This document shows positions 28,164-37,514 of a stretch of 64,000 nt of DNA, piece by piece. The notes beneath the pieces are model-generated. The model saw only the letters and a list, made by a program, of their open reading frames with translations. It ran no database searches and was not told the DNA's origin. A program made the position numbers and the translations under genes. Source of the DNA: Paenibacillus sp. 37 (GTDB lineage: Bacteria; Bacillota; Bacilli; Paenibacillales; Paenibacillaceae); NCBI RefSeq assembly GCF_008386395.1, contig NZ_CP043761.1, positions 3,534,001 to 3,598,000 on the forward strand, written 5' to 3'. Within the stretch, counting starts at the first letter, position 1. The number at the start of each line of letters is the position of its first letter.

Positions 28164-29570
28164 ATGAAGGTTACAAGCACACAGCACCCAAAGGTAGTTG
28201 TTATTGGGGCGGGCAGCCTGTTTTTTGGTCGGCAGTCCATCTGGCAGATGGTACACTCCCCATATTTGAATCAGGGAACGCTGGCTTTGGTGGATACGGA
28301 TGAGGAACGGCTCTCAAAAATGGTAACACTAGCGGAAATGGTCGCCAAGGAGAACAACGTATCCCTAAAGATTGAGGGTTCAGTGGACCGAAGACAGGTA
28401 CTACCTGGAGCCGACTTCGTTGTGCTCAGCTTTGCGGAGCAATCGGTGAAATATCGGGGCGTCGACTGCCAGATTTCTCTAAAGTATGGGATTCGCATGT
28501 GTTCTGGCGATACGATTGGCCCGGGCGGGATCTTTCGTGCGATGCGTGAACTGCCGGTTATTATGGAATGCGCTAAAGACATTGAGGAGTTGTGTCCGGA
28601 TGCTTGGGTGATCAATTATATTAACCCGTCTACCGTACATGGCATCGCATTACATCGATATGCTCCGAAGCTTAAATCGTTTGCGCTGTGCGATAGTCAT
28701 CATATGCCCCATAAGAAAGCCTATTATGCCGTACGAGCCGGAATCATCGGAAATACAAGCCAGTTCACTGCAGAAATAGACCAGAAATTCGATTTTCGCA
28801 TCGCTGGTGTTAATCATTTCACTTGGCTGCTCAAAGCCGAGTATGAAGGAAAAAATGTGATGCCCACAATTGCAGAAGCCATGCGCAAGCTGGCAGGTGA
28901 GGAGAATAACGGCGGCGATCGCGGCGCAAAAGCTATTTTTAACGATGCAATTACCTATGAACTATATGATATTTTCGGAATCATTCCCACTTGTACAGCG
29001 CATACGAAGGAATACGTTCGGTATTGGCAGGGGCTTGGCAAAACTGAGGACACGATTCCTCCATTATCGATCTGGGAGACAGAGGACAGGTATGAGCGTC
29101 ATGACGAAATGTGGCGTCAGGTAGATGACTTTCTTACAGGGAACATCCCCATCGCCGATTACATGAGTACTTTTGGGCCGGATCATGCGACCGACATCAT
29201 TGAGAACATGGTGGGGAACTTGGGCAAAAAATTCTTCATCAATACGCTCAATCAAGACGCTGTAACCAATATGAATGCAGATTCCTTCCTGGAACTCCTA
29301 TGTGATGTAGATATGGATGGCGCGAAACCACTCCATGTAGGCGAGATGCCGCGTGGAATTAGAGGGATGCAAGAACTTGTACTTGATACGCATGAGCTTA
29401 CGGTTGAAGCTGTTTTGGAACAAAGCTACGAGAAGCTGAGAAGGGCGATGCTCACCGACCCGCTCGTAAGTTCCATCAGTGACGCGGACAAGATCATCCA
29501 TGAATTGTTGGAACTGGAGCGTAAGATGATTCCGGACGTTTGGTATAAGGATAGACTGCAGTATAGCTAG
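28164..29570 (+). CDS. NAD-dependent glycosidase, GH4 (alpha-galacturonidase/alpha-galactosidase type)
   Basis: This 468-residue protein has an N-terminal NAD-binding Rossmann segment (VVVIGAGSLFFG), the GH4 region INYINPSTVHG, the metal-site loop CDSHHMPHKK near residue 180 and GVNHFTWLL near 215. GH4 enzymes work by oxidation-elimination with NAD and Mn and a metal-binding Cys/His pair. The loop here reads Cys-Asp-Ser-His, unlike the CN.P form of phospho-glucosidases that I know, so a non-phosphorylated substrate such as a galacturonide is possible. GAGGAGGGG precedes the ATG. An AraC regulator lies divergently. Confidence 0.85.
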   Translation: MKVTSTQHPKVVVIGAGSLFFGRQSIWQMVHSPYLNQGTLALVDTDEERLSKMVTLAEMVAKENNVSLKIEGSVDRRQVLPGADFVVLSFAEQSVKYRGVDCQISLKYGIRMCSGDTIGPGGIFRAMRELPVIMECAKDIEELCPDAWVINYINPSTVHGIALHRYAPKLKSFALCDSHHMPHKKAYYAVRAGIIGNTSQFTAEIDQKFDFRIAGVNHFTWLLKAEYEGKNVMPTIAEAMRKLAGEENNGGDRGAKAIFNDAITYELYDIFGIIPTCTAHTKEYVRYWQGLGKTEDTIPPLSIWETEDRYERHDEMWRQVDDFLTGNIPIADYMSTFGPDHATDIIENMVGNLGKKFFINTLNQDAVTNMNADSFLELLCDVDMDGAKPLHVGEMPRGIRGMQELVLDTHELTVEAVLEQSYEKLRRAMLTDPLVSSISDADKIIHELLELERKMIPDVWYKDRLQYS

Positions 29571-29586
29571 AACAGAGAACGATAAT

Positions 29587-29626
29587 AGACCACGTCAGCT
29601 CCTCCAAAGGGCTAATGTGGTCTTTG
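29587..29626. terminator. Terminator between GH4 and LysR genes
   Basis: AGACCAC / GTGGTCT arms with an inner AGC/GCT pair, followed by TT on the plus strand. It lies between two convergent genes. Confidence 0.65.
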
Positions 29627-29649
29627 CTCTTTACTATTTTCAAAAAATC

Positions 29650-30537
29650 CTACTCCACTTTAAACAAGCCAGCATGGTCTTCATAATACGAAGTAATAAA
29701 ATCACGAAATTCGCTTACAGCAGGAGATAACCATTTTTGTTTGACCCAGGATAGGCTAATAGGATATATCGCTGAATCATCAGCAATTTTTACATAACGT
29801 AACCCTAGTGTTCTACATACGGAGATCGGAAGCAACGCAACACCCTGGTTAAGTCTAATAATTTCGAGCAGGGTATGAGAATCGACCTCAAATGCATGAT
29901 TGGGCAGGAAACCTGCTTTTTCACAGAGCATGGTGGTAAACCGGCTGTACTCCTTATTATCGGCAAGGGAAATAAAGGGCTCATTTGCAACAACACTTAA
30001 TGAAATGCTTGTTTCTCCGCCGTATGTATGATCCGTGGGCACAACCAGAACAATATCCTCCTCAACCAGGACAAAACTCTCAATCTCCTCATCCTGAATC
30101 GGATCCCCCGTAATCCCCAGATGCATGTCGCCTTTCTTCAAACCTGTAATAATTTCACTGCGGGTTCCAATACCCTGATGAAGCTTAGTTTCGGGGGAAG
30201 CGTTGATATAGTCACTAATGAGACCTGTGAGGAACCGAGTATTCGTAATTGAGATCCGGATTGTATTGGATATTTGCTGTTCCTCCGCTTTAATCTCCAT
30301 CTCTGCATTTTCAATTTCAATAAAAATTCTGTTCACATGTTTCAATAAAATTTCACCTGAGGAGTTCAATTGAATGTTTCGTCCTCTCCTATGAAATAGG
30401 GGGGTACCCAGTTCATCCTCAAGTCTTTTGATTGTTAAACTTAGGGAAGGTTGAGCGATATTCAATTGTGCAGCTGCCTTGGAGATGTGTTCAGTATAGG
30501 CAACGGTCTGAAAGTATTTGAGTTGAAGCAATTCCAT
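29650..30537 (-). CDS. LysR family transcriptional regulator
   Basis: This 295-residue protein has an N-terminal winged helix (MELLQLKYFQTVAYTEHISK, AAAQLNIAQPSLSLTIKRLE) and a C-terminal effector domain (ISITNTRFLTGLISDYIN, LNQGVALLPISVCRTLG). It is divergent from the acetoacetate decarboxylase gene across a very AT-rich 150-base spacer with several short dyads, so it most likely controls adc and the following reductase gene. Confidence 0.88.
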   Translation of the reverse strand: MELLQLKYFQTVAYTEHISKAAAQLNIAQPSLSLTIKRLEDELGTPLFHRRGRNIQLNSSGEILLKHVNRIFIEIENAEMEIKAEEQQISNTIRISITNTRFLTGLISDYINASPETKLHQGIGTRSEIITGLKKGDMHLGITGDPIQDEEIESFVLVEEDIVLVVPTDHTYGGETSISLSVVANEPFISLADNKEYSRFTTMLCEKAGFLPNHAFEVDSHTLLEIIRLNQGVALLPISVCRTLGLRYVKIADDSAIYPISLSWVKQKWLSPAVSEFRDFITSYYEDHAGLFKVE

Positions 30538-30688
30538 ACAAGGACACTCCTTATTTATTCTGATAAATATATATAGTACTTATTATGTATTATATTAAAT
30601 TTAAATATTGATGTAGAATTTTTTTATGAGATACAGTTCAAATTTTAATATAACAAATTCAACTAAATTTATAAGGTAGGTGTCTTTG

Positions 30689-31435
30689 ATGAAAATCGAT
30701 GTGAATAACATAGCTAAAAATCTGAATACACCCCTAACGGCTCCGGCATACCCAATGCCACCGTACAAATTCGTGAATCGTGAGTACTTGAATATTATTT
30801 ACCGAACCGATGAAAAAGCTTTACGGGCAGCCGTACCAGAACCTCTCGAAATCACTGAACCTTTGGTTAAATTCGAAGTGATGTGGATGCCGGATGTTTC
30901 TGGACTGGGGGCTTATACAGAAGCTGGACAAGTTATCCCTGTGCAATTCAATGGGGAGAAGGGCGATTATGTGCATTCGATGTACGTAGACAATTTCCCC
31001 GCGATTGCAAGTGGTCGAGAGCTCACCGCCTATCCGAAAAAGCTGGGAGCGCCTAAGTTGTATACCGATTCAGATACACTAGTTGGCACACTTGATTATG
31101 GAACGCTGCGTGTAGCCACGGCAACGATGGGGTATAAACACGTGGAGATGGATAAGGAGCTCGCCAAACGTGAAATATGCCGACCTAATTTTATGATTAA
31201 GATTGCTACGGACTATACCGGGAATTTAAGAATATGTGATCTGATCCGTACTCAAATTACGGACATCGAAGTGAAGGAAGCTTGGACAGGACCTGCCCGG
31301 CTTCAATTGTTCGAACATGCGTTGGCACCTCTTGCAGATCTGCCTGTGTTGGAAGTGGTGTCCGCTTCTCATATCCTTACCAACCTAACCTTAAACGCTG
31401 CACAACCTGTATATAACTACCTGGAAGAGAAATAA
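30689..31435 (+). CDS. adc: Acetoacetate decarboxylase
   Basis: This 248-residue protein belongs to the Adc family. The Schiff-base Lys lies in RELTAYPKKLGAPK (Lys 117/118, matching Lys115/116 of the clostridial enzyme), preceded by MYVDNFPAIASGRE. Adc decarboxylates acetoacetate to acetone; some relatives act on other beta-keto or enol acids. AAGGTAGGTG precedes the ATG at 30689. The next gene starts 14 bases after the stop. No CoA-transferase or thiolase gene is nearby, so classic solvent formation is not supported by context. Confidence 0.88.
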   Translation: MKIDVNNIAKNLNTPLTAPAYPMPPYKFVNREYLNIIYRTDEKALRAAVPEPLEITEPLVKFEVMWMPDVSGLGAYTEAGQVIPVQFNGEKGDYVHSMYVDNFPAIASGRELTAYPKKLGAPKLYTDSDTLVGTLDYGTLRVATATMGYKHVEMDKELAKREICRPNFMIKIATDYTGNLRICDLIRTQITDIEVKEAWTGPARLQLFEHALAPLADLPVLEVVSASHILTNLTLNAAQPVYNYLEEK

Positions 31436-31449
31436 GGAGGAAAAATAAA

Positions 31450-32481
31450 ATGAGAATTGCAATTGTAGGCGCGGGATCTTTGGGAACCATTGTAGGCGCA
31501 TATCTTGCGGATGGCGGACTGGACGTTGAGTTAATTGATGCATATCAGGAACATGTTGAAGCTTTAAATCACACGGGTGCTAAAGTGACGGGTACTACGG
31601 AGTTTCAGGCAAAAGTAAAAGCAATTACGCCTGATCAGAAATCAGGCCAATATGGCCTCGTTTTACTTTTGACCAAACAACTCTATAACGATTCGATTCT
31701 TCAGGAATTACTTCCATTCTTGAAAGAAGACAGTATGGTGTGTTCCTTGCAGAACGGGATTCCGGAAGAAAAAGTCGCGTCTATTGTTGGTGAAGAACGC
31801 GTCATTGCAGGCTCCGTTGAGTTTGGCGCTACGTTTATTAAACCAGGTGTATCAAGTCTCACAACGGAGTACACTCAATTTAAGCAGTATGCTTTTCAGA
31901 TTGGTGAATTGAATGGTGAGATTACCGAACGAATTCAACGCGTGAAATCGGTGTTGGACCTTGTAGGTGGAACACATATTTCCGATAACCTGGTTGGAAC
32001 CAAATGGTCCAAATTGCTGATCAACAATGCATTCAGTGGTTTGTCCGCTGCATTGAATGGGGAATATGGGGACATCATCGATCATGAAGCTGGCATTGTG
32101 AGTGCAGCTCATATTGCGGACGAGACGATTAAAGTTGCTCGCGCCAATGGGGTCACATTGGTTAAAATGAATGGATTTGATATCGTCTCACTCGAACTGA
32201 ATAGCGAAGAAGATATCCCTGAACGGGTGAAAACATTACGTTACGTGATGGAACCCTCCAGACTGCTCAAAGCAAGCATGCTTCAAGATCTGGAGAAGAA
32301 CCGCAAAACGGAAATTGATTTTATTAACGGGGTGGTTTCAAGCAAGGCAGAAGGTACCGGAATTGCGACACCTTATAATGATTTGGTTGTACAACTGGTC
32401 AAATCTGCTGAAGAAACTCATACCGTTCCTGATTTTGTCACGAATATAAAAGCTTTTGAAGAACTATTAAGTGCACAATAA
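31450..32481 (+). CDS. Ketopantoate reductase (PanE/ApbA)-like oxidoreductase
   Basis: This 343-residue protein has an N-terminal Rossmann fold (MRIAIVGAGSLGTIVGAYLA), the family stretch SLQNGIPEE, and a C-terminal helical domain with the catalytic Lys region (TKWSKLLINNAFSGLSA). PanE reduces 2-dehydropantoate with NADPH, but this is longer than usual PanE (about 300) and sits in an operon with an acetoacetate-decarboxylase-like gene, so another 2-oxo acid may be its substrate. AAGGAGGAAA precedes the ATG. A terminator follows at 32502. Confidence 0.8.
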   Translation: MRIAIVGAGSLGTIVGAYLADGGLDVELIDAYQEHVEALNHTGAKVTGTTEFQAKVKAITPDQKSGQYGLVLLLTKQLYNDSILQELLPFLKEDSMVCSLQNGIPEEKVASIVGEERVIAGSVEFGATFIKPGVSSLTTEYTQFKQYAFQIGELNGEITERIQRVKSVLDLVGGTHISDNLVGTKWSKLLINNAFSGLSAALNGEYGDIIDHEAGIVSAAHIADETIKVARANGVTLVKMNGFDIVSLELNSEEDIPERVKTLRYVMEPSRLLKASMLQDLEKNRKTEIDFINGVVSSKAEGTGIATPYNDLVVQLVKSAEETHTVPDFVTNIKAFEELLSAQ

Positions 32482-32501
32482 TAATTCAATTATTTCATCT
32501 G

Positions 32502-32527
32502 AAAGTCGCTAATATAGCGGCTTTTTT
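32502..32527 (+). terminator. Terminator, AAGTCGCTA family, copy 1
   Basis: AAAGTCGCTA-ata-TAGCGGCTTTTTT: 8-bp stem with a T-run directly after the reductase gene. It belongs to a family of five similar terminators in this window. Confidence 0.85.
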
Positions 32528-32668
32528 GTTGTATCAGTAAATCTAGTCAGGCTTGATTTTGCGACAGATAGAATATTCTTCGTGATTTCCTAAAATTATA
32601 CAAAAAGGGGGATTGAATTTGATATAATATAGACTTGCTGGTTATTTTTCTATTCGAAGGAGATACAT

Positions 32669-33319
32669 ATGAGGAAATCTTGGGGGGAATTCGTCTTTTA
32701 TTTGGCGGTGTTTTTCTTTGTTTTGTTTATGACCGGGAATGACTATTCACTATTTTGGACAATAGGGGTCGTAAGCGTTACTATTCTTTTCGCATTTATA
32801 AAGCATGTTTTTTATCCTTTAGTATTTGATAAGCGTATAGATCGTTTAGAGTCCTTTTTATCCAAGCAGCAAAATACACCTGGGACATACATTATTTATG
32901 TTCTTGCGAACAGACTTGATGATGAGGTAGAACTAGTTATGGAGCAAATTATGCAGAAATATAAGCGAAGAACAACACAAGCACAGTTCAAGGCAGCTTA
33001 CGGATTATATCGCAAGGATATGTTTGCCATTCGGCAAGCTGTACCTTATATCGGCTTATCGGACTACCGTACATATTACGAAAGCATTCTACTCTTGGAA
33101 GACGGGAAAAGTGAAGAGGCGCGTGAAAGACTTCAATCCATTAAAAAACAGTGGATGAGATCAACATTGCTCGCGGGTCTTGAACTCAAAGCAGAAAACC
33201 GCGATACCGCTATACAGCACGCGCATGAAGCACTTAACTCTTCCAGAGGTGTTAATCGTTATGTTTTATATAAGGAATATGAAAGAGTATTACCAGAAGT
33301 TGTTGGCCACATATCGTAA
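32669..33319 (+). CDS. Hypothetical membrane-anchored protein with helical repeats
   Basis: I do not recognise this 216-residue protein. It begins with two transmembrane helices (about residues 8-27 and 31-54), followed by a cytoplasmic helical region whose second half (LLLEDGKSEEARERLQSIKK, ELKAENRDTAIQHAHEAL) resembles two or three tetratricopeptide-like units. GAAGGAGATA precedes the ATG. It stands alone between the reductase terminator and the PyrR leader. Confidence 0.6.
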   Translation: MRKSWGEFVFYLAVFFFVLFMTGNDYSLFWTIGVVSVTILFAFIKHVFYPLVFDKRIDRLESFLSKQQNTPGTYIIYVLANRLDDEVELVMEQIMQKYKRRTTQAQFKAAYGLYRKDMFAIRQAVPYIGLSDYRTYYESILLLEDGKSEEARERLQSIKKQWMRSTLLAGLELKAENRDTAIQHAHEALNSSRGVNRYVLYKEYERVLPEVVGHIS

Positions 33320-33452
33320 ACTCGAGTTAAGGAGGAATGATCAAAAAAAACAGCTTGCTGTATAAGGAATTAATAACCTTTGGATAATAATGACATTGAC
33401 AACTGCGGAGTTTTCCAAAATAATAGTATGTAATTGAATACTGGTACCTTTA

Positions 33453-33612
33453 ATTCAGTCCAGAGAGGCTGGCAAGGGCAGCGGATTTCATAATCACGCG
33501 AGAATCAGGGCATATTCCGTAATAGGATGCGATGCGCTGTGTCTTCGCGCGGATTATGATGCAAAAAGAGGCTACTTGTCAGTTTATAACTTGACGAGTA
33601 GCCTCTTTTTTC
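33453..33612 (+). promoter_or_regulatory. PyrR-binding attenuator leader
   Basis: CAGTCCAGAGAGGCTGGCAA at 33456-33475 matches the PyrR-binding loop of pyr operon leaders (core TCCAGAGAGGCT). Downstream, ATAATC-ac-GCG can pair with CGC-gcg-GATTAT as part of an antiterminator. A terminator with a long stem (AAAAAGAGGCTACT / AGTAGCCTCTTTTTT) ends at 33612, 44 bases before codB. UMP/UTP-bound PyrR should thus switch off codBA. It fills most of the 337-base gap before codB. Confidence 0.85.
33563..33612 (+). terminator. PyrR-controlled terminator
   Basis: AAAAAGAGGCTACT-t-GTCA pairs with TTGAC-g-AGTAGCCTCTTTTTT. Confidence 0.88.
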
Positions 33613-33656
33613 TGCTTTTTTTGGTATCAGATACACTTTATGTTGGGGGTATTCTG

Positions 33657-34934
33657 ATGAGCAAACAAGATCAAGAGTTTTCATGGCAAGCCGTGCCGAA
33701 ATCGCAAAGAAACCAATTTTGGAAAACATTATCCGTCATGCTGGGTTTCACTTTCTTCTCTGCAAGCATGCTGGCAGGAGGCACCTTGGGCGTCAGCTTG
33801 ACGTTCATGGAGTTCATTGGCATCGTACTTGCAGGCAATCTGGTGCTCGGTATCTACACAGGGGCACTGGCACATATCGCCGCCAAAACGGGTCTGTCCA
33901 CACATTTGCTCGCTAAATATGCGTTCGGTGCGAAAGGGTCGTATCTGCCTTCGTTCCTGCTAGGCTTCACACAGGTCGGATGGTTCGGAGTGGGGGTAGC
34001 GATGTTCGCGATTCCGGTCGCCAAAGCCATGGACTGGAACGTGTACCTGCTAATCATCGTGTTCGGACTTGCCATGACAGCATCAGCCATCTTTGGCATG
34101 AAGTCACTCGTCATTCTCGGATATATCGCGGTTCCTGCGATTGCCATTCTCGGTGGTTATTCCATGTTCGAAGGTGCAGGTTCGCTGGGTGGTCTGCAAG
34201 GGTTGCTAGATTACACGCCGACTCAGTCGCTTACCGCGGCGGCGGCATTAACGATCTGTATCGGATCATTCATCAGCGGTGGAACGCTGACACCCGATTT
34301 TGCCCGCTTTTCCCGAACATCGAAACAGGCAGTTACCGCAACAGTGATTGCATTTTTCCTGGGTAACTCACTCATGTTTCTGTTCGGTGCGGTTGGTGCG
34401 ATGGCTTATAACCTGGCTGATATCTCGGAGGTCATGTTCCTGCAAGGATTGATCATCCCGGCAATTATTGTTCTGGGCCTGAATATCTGGACGACCAACG
34501 ATAATGCACTGTACGCTTCGGGTCTTGGTTTTGCGAACATCACCAAAATCTCAAAGAAATTCTTCGTCATTGTAAACGGCATCGTGGGTACCGTATTCGC
34601 CATGTGGATGTACAACAACTTCGTCAGTTTCCTGAACGTACTGGGTGCGGCGGTACCATCCATCGGGGCTATTATTATCGCAGATTACTTCATTGTGAAA
34701 CGTAGAAACTATAAGCCATTTGCCGACATGTCATTCAAAAATGTAAACTGGGTAGCGATGGTGGCTTGGGCCATCGGCGTGGCATTTGCCCAACTGGCTC
34801 CTGGCGTAACACCATTGAACGCACTGCTTGGTACAGCGGTGGCCTATATCGTTTTGATGCTGATTATTCCTGCCAAAGAAACCAAAGAAATGGGGAAAAT
34901 AAATGATTATACAGAACGCAAAATTGCGGGGTAA
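33657..34934 (+). CDS. codB: Cytosine permease, NCS1 family
   Basis: This 425-residue membrane protein has about twelve transmembrane helices and NCS1 features ([20 protein letters not shown] at the N terminus, TPDFARFSR near residue 215, [14 protein letters not shown] near 285). It imports cytosine by cation symport. The start at 33657 is chosen because GGGGG lies just upstream and the N terminus matches CodB. The last 32 bases overlap codA. The PyrR leader upstream ties it to pyrimidine supply. Confidence 0.92.
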   Translation: MSKQDQEFSWQAVPKSQRNQFWKTLSVMLGFTFFSASMLAGGTLGVSLTFMEFIGIVLAGNLVLGIYTGALAHIAAKTGLSTHLLAKYAFGAKGSYLPSFLLGFTQVGWFGVGVAMFAIPVAKAMDWNVYLLIIVFGLAMTASAIFGMKSLVILGYIAVPAIAILGGYSMFEGAGSLGGLQGLLDYTPTQSLTAAAALTICIGSFISGGTLTPDFARFSRTSKQAVTATVIAFFLGNSLMFLFGAVGAMAYNLADISEVMFLQGLIIPAIIVLGLNIWTTNDNALYASGLGFANITKISKKFFVIVNGIVGTVFAMWMYNNFVSFLNVLGAAVPSIGAIIIADYFIVKRRNYKPFADMSFKNVNWVAMVAWAIGVAFAQLAPGVTPLNALLGTAVAYIVLMLIIPAKETKEMGKINDYTERKIAG

Positions 34935-36171
34935 AGAAGGACTATGGAATATCGTTGTGAAAGACGGAAAGTTTGAACGAATTGCACAATCGCTGGAAGT
35001 GACCGAGAATGAAGAGATCCTGGATGTCAACGGATCGCTTGTGCTGCCCCCTTTCATTGAGCCGCATATCCATCTCGATACAACGCTCACAGCAGGTGAG
35101 CCGGAATGGAATCTAAGCGGAACGCTGTTCGAAGGCATCCAACGCTGGTCAGAGCGCAAGGCTTTCTTGACACATGAAGATGTCAAAACACGGTCTAAAA
35201 CGGCACTGAAATGGCAGTTGGCACAAGGTATCCAGCATGTACGGACTCATGTGGACGTTACCGATCCAAGCTTGATCGCCGTTAAAGCGATGCTTGAAGT
35301 AAAAGAAGAAATGGCTCCATATATGGACATCCAGCTTGTTGCTTTCCCACAGGAAGGCATTCACTCTTATCCAAACGGGGCAGAATTGCTGGAAGAGTCA
35401 CTGAAAATGGGCGTTGACGTGGTCGGCGGCATTCCACACTTCGAATTCACACGGGAATACGGCGTTGATTCAATGAAAGTTGCGTTTGATCTGGCCGAAA
35501 AATACGACCGTCTGATCGACATCCATTGTGATGAAATCGATGACGAGCAATCCCGTTTTGTTGAAGTTGTTGCCAAGGAAGCTTATGAACGTGGACTGGG
35601 TTCACGTACAACGGCAAGTCATACAACCGCGATGGGGTCATATAATGATGCTTATACGTACAAATTGTTCCGTTTGCTTAAGATGGCTGATCTGAACTTT
35701 GTCTCCAATCCGCTGGTCAACATTCACCTGCAAGGACGCTTCGACACGTATCCGAAGAGAAGAGGGCTGACGCGTGTCAAAGAGTTGCAGGAAGCAGGTC
35801 TGAATGTGTGCTTTGGTCACGATGACATCTTCGATCCATGGTATCCGCTCGGTACTGGCAACATGCTGCAAGTACTGCACATGGGGATTCATGCTTCGCA
35901 GTTGCTTGGTTACGATCAGATTGTGAATTCAATTGACCTCATTACGAAAAACAGCGCAAGAACGTTACACATTGAGGATGTATACGGTATTGAAGAAGGT
36001 AAACCCGCTAACTTCATCGTACTTGAAGCAGAGAACGAGTATGAGGCTGTTCGCAAACAAGCCGGCGTACTTTATTCCTACAGAGGCGGCCGTAAAGTTG
36101 CGGAATCGAAGCCGCGGGACACATCCATCATTTTTGAAGGCGGTACAGAAAAAGTTACTTTTAATAAATAA
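34903..36171 (+). CDS. codA: Cytosine deaminase
   Basis: This 422-residue amidohydrolase is about the length of E. coli CodA (427). Metal and catalytic residues are visible: PHIHLD near residue 62, HCDEIDDE near 210 and [17 protein letters not shown] near 305. It converts cytosine to uracil and ammonia. Its ATG lies 32 bases inside codB, with GGGG seven bases upstream, so translation is coupled. Permease plus deaminase form a salvage unit behind the PyrR attenuator. A terminator follows at 36193. Confidence 0.93.
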   Translation: MIIQNAKLRGKEGLWNIVVKDGKFERIAQSLEVTENEEILDVNGSLVLPPFIEPHIHLDTTLTAGEPEWNLSGTLFEGIQRWSERKAFLTHEDVKTRSKTALKWQLAQGIQHVRTHVDVTDPSLIAVKAMLEVKEEMAPYMDIQLVAFPQEGIHSYPNGAELLEESLKMGVDVVGGIPHFEFTREYGVDSMKVAFDLAEKYDRLIDIHCDEIDDEQSRFVEVVAKEAYERGLGSRTTASHTTAMGSYNDAYTYKLFRLLKMADLNFVSNPLVNIHLQGRFDTYPKRRGLTRVKELQEAGLNVCFGHDDIFDPWYPLGTGNMLQVLHMGIHASQLLGYDQIVNSIDLITKNSARTLHIEDVYGIEEGKPANFIVLEAENEYEAVRKQAGVLYSYRGGRKVAESKPRDTSIIFEGGTEKVTFNK

Positions 36172-36192
36172 TGAAGAAAATATACTCCCATT

Positions 36193-36220
36193 AAAAGTCG
36201 CTATTTTGGCGGCTTTTTTT
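36193..36220 (+). terminator. Terminator, AAGTCGCTA family, copy 2
   Basis: AAAAGTCGC-tattttg-GCGGCTTTTTTT, 22 bases after the codA stop. Confidence 0.85.
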
Positions 36221-36259
36221 GCTTTTTGGTACTGTCTACATACAATAAGAACCAAACAT

Positions 36260-37384
36260 TCAGCCTGCCTTAAGGGCTTCACTAGTTGCCTGCTTCCCGC
36301 CTTTTTTACGAACAAAACTAATGATCAGCAGTAGCAGTGGTAACAAGCCAAATAAAAAAATGGATATATTGCCAAGAAAATCACCCAAAGCTAACGTTTC
36401 CTCCAGGTTTTTAGGCAAGTAAGCAATTACATACAAGACTGGCAACATCGCGAATTGTATGCTCGTAATATTTTTGAGACGAAACAAATCTCGGATCCCG
36501 ATTGCCGCAAAATAGTGTTTGAACGCATAGGTTGCAAAGATTTGCATCAGCCAAAACACAATGAACAGTGATTCATAACGTTCGAATAGAAACCCCTCAA
36601 TTTCAAAACTCCGAACCATGTCGAACGTTGGCCACATTCGTGTTTGAATTCCTGGCAAGGATAAATTCCCCACCACGGTGACAATCGTGACCAAATATAT
36701 GATCGTACAACTAAGTATGCTGTATATAGCAGCTTTATTGCTCGCTTTCACGTCCACCATGTAAGCTGTGATGATGAGTAAAACTTCATATCCGGAATAG
36801 GATAGACACGAAGGTTTAAGACCCTTCAACACAGGCATGAATCCATCGCCCAGGAGTGGTCTGAGGTTATTAAGTTCAAACATCTTGGTACTTAAAAGGA
36901 AAACCAGCGCTAGCAATACAAGCGTAACGGGCAACACGATTGAAAAGACCCGGATGATGACCTTAAGACCACCCGTTAACATATAAATCCCAATCCACAA
37001 ACTGACCATAATGGTGACCCAAGTAGGCGTGCGCTCAAGGATGTACATACTTGTAATTTCGGCCATGACTCTAACTTCGAATGAACAAAGAACAACAAAA
37101 TACACGATAATTAAAAGTCCCAATAGATAAGCAATCCACTGACCTGTAATTTCGGGTATAAATTCGAATACCGTTTTACCGGGGAATCTACGACACAAGG
37201 TTACAAGGAGGATGCTGATTGTGGTTACAATTAATCCTGATAAAATGACAGAAATCCATACATCAGGTGTCCCTACTGCTTTACTAATTGTGCGAGGGAG
37301 TGTTAAAATTCCAGCTCCGAGTATGGAATTGATAACTACAATAATAACCTCGGAGGTATTAATATTAGATGTGGATTGCTTCAT
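36260..37384 (-). CDS. GerAB-family (endospore germination) permease, orphan
   Basis: This 374-residue protein has about ten transmembrane helices and belongs to the spore germination permease branch of the APC superfamily (VIIVVINSILGAGILTLPRT at the N terminus; SCLSYSGYEVLLIITAYMVD near residue 200). Such B subunits bind germinants in GerA-type receptors. The start at ATG 37384 is preceded by GGAG-cgaAGG; upstream in-frame codons lack a ribosome site. No A or C subunit genes adjoin it, so it may pair with subunits encoded elsewhere or act as a plain transporter. It is divergent from a WYL regulator. Confidence 0.82.
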   Translation of the reverse strand: MKQSTSNINTSEVIIVVINSILGAGILTLPRTISKAVGTPDVWISVILSGLIVTTISILLVTLCRRFPGKTVFEFIPEITGQWIAYLLGLLIIVYFVVLCSFEVRVMAEITSMYILERTPTWVTIMVSLWIGIYMLTGGLKVIIRVFSIVLPVTLVLLALVFLLSTKMFELNNLRPLLGDGFMPVLKGLKPSCLSYSGYEVLLIITAYMVDVKASNKAAIYSILSCTIIYLVTIVTVVGNLSLPGIQTRMWPTFDMVRSFEIEGFLFERYESLFIVFWLMQIFATYAFKHYFAAIGIRDLFRLKNITSIQFAMLPVLYVIAYLPKNLEETLALGDFLGNISIFLFGLLPLLLLIISFVRKKGGKQATSEALKAG

Positions 37385-37514
37385 TGGCCTTCGCTCCAAA
37401 CCGGAGAATATATTTCTAGGTAGTATCGCCCAACGCAGTTGTTTTATGTAAAATATGCTGTACTGATATAATGTAGAGATATCCAATAATGAATTGAAGA
37501 TGAGGATGCAGGTT

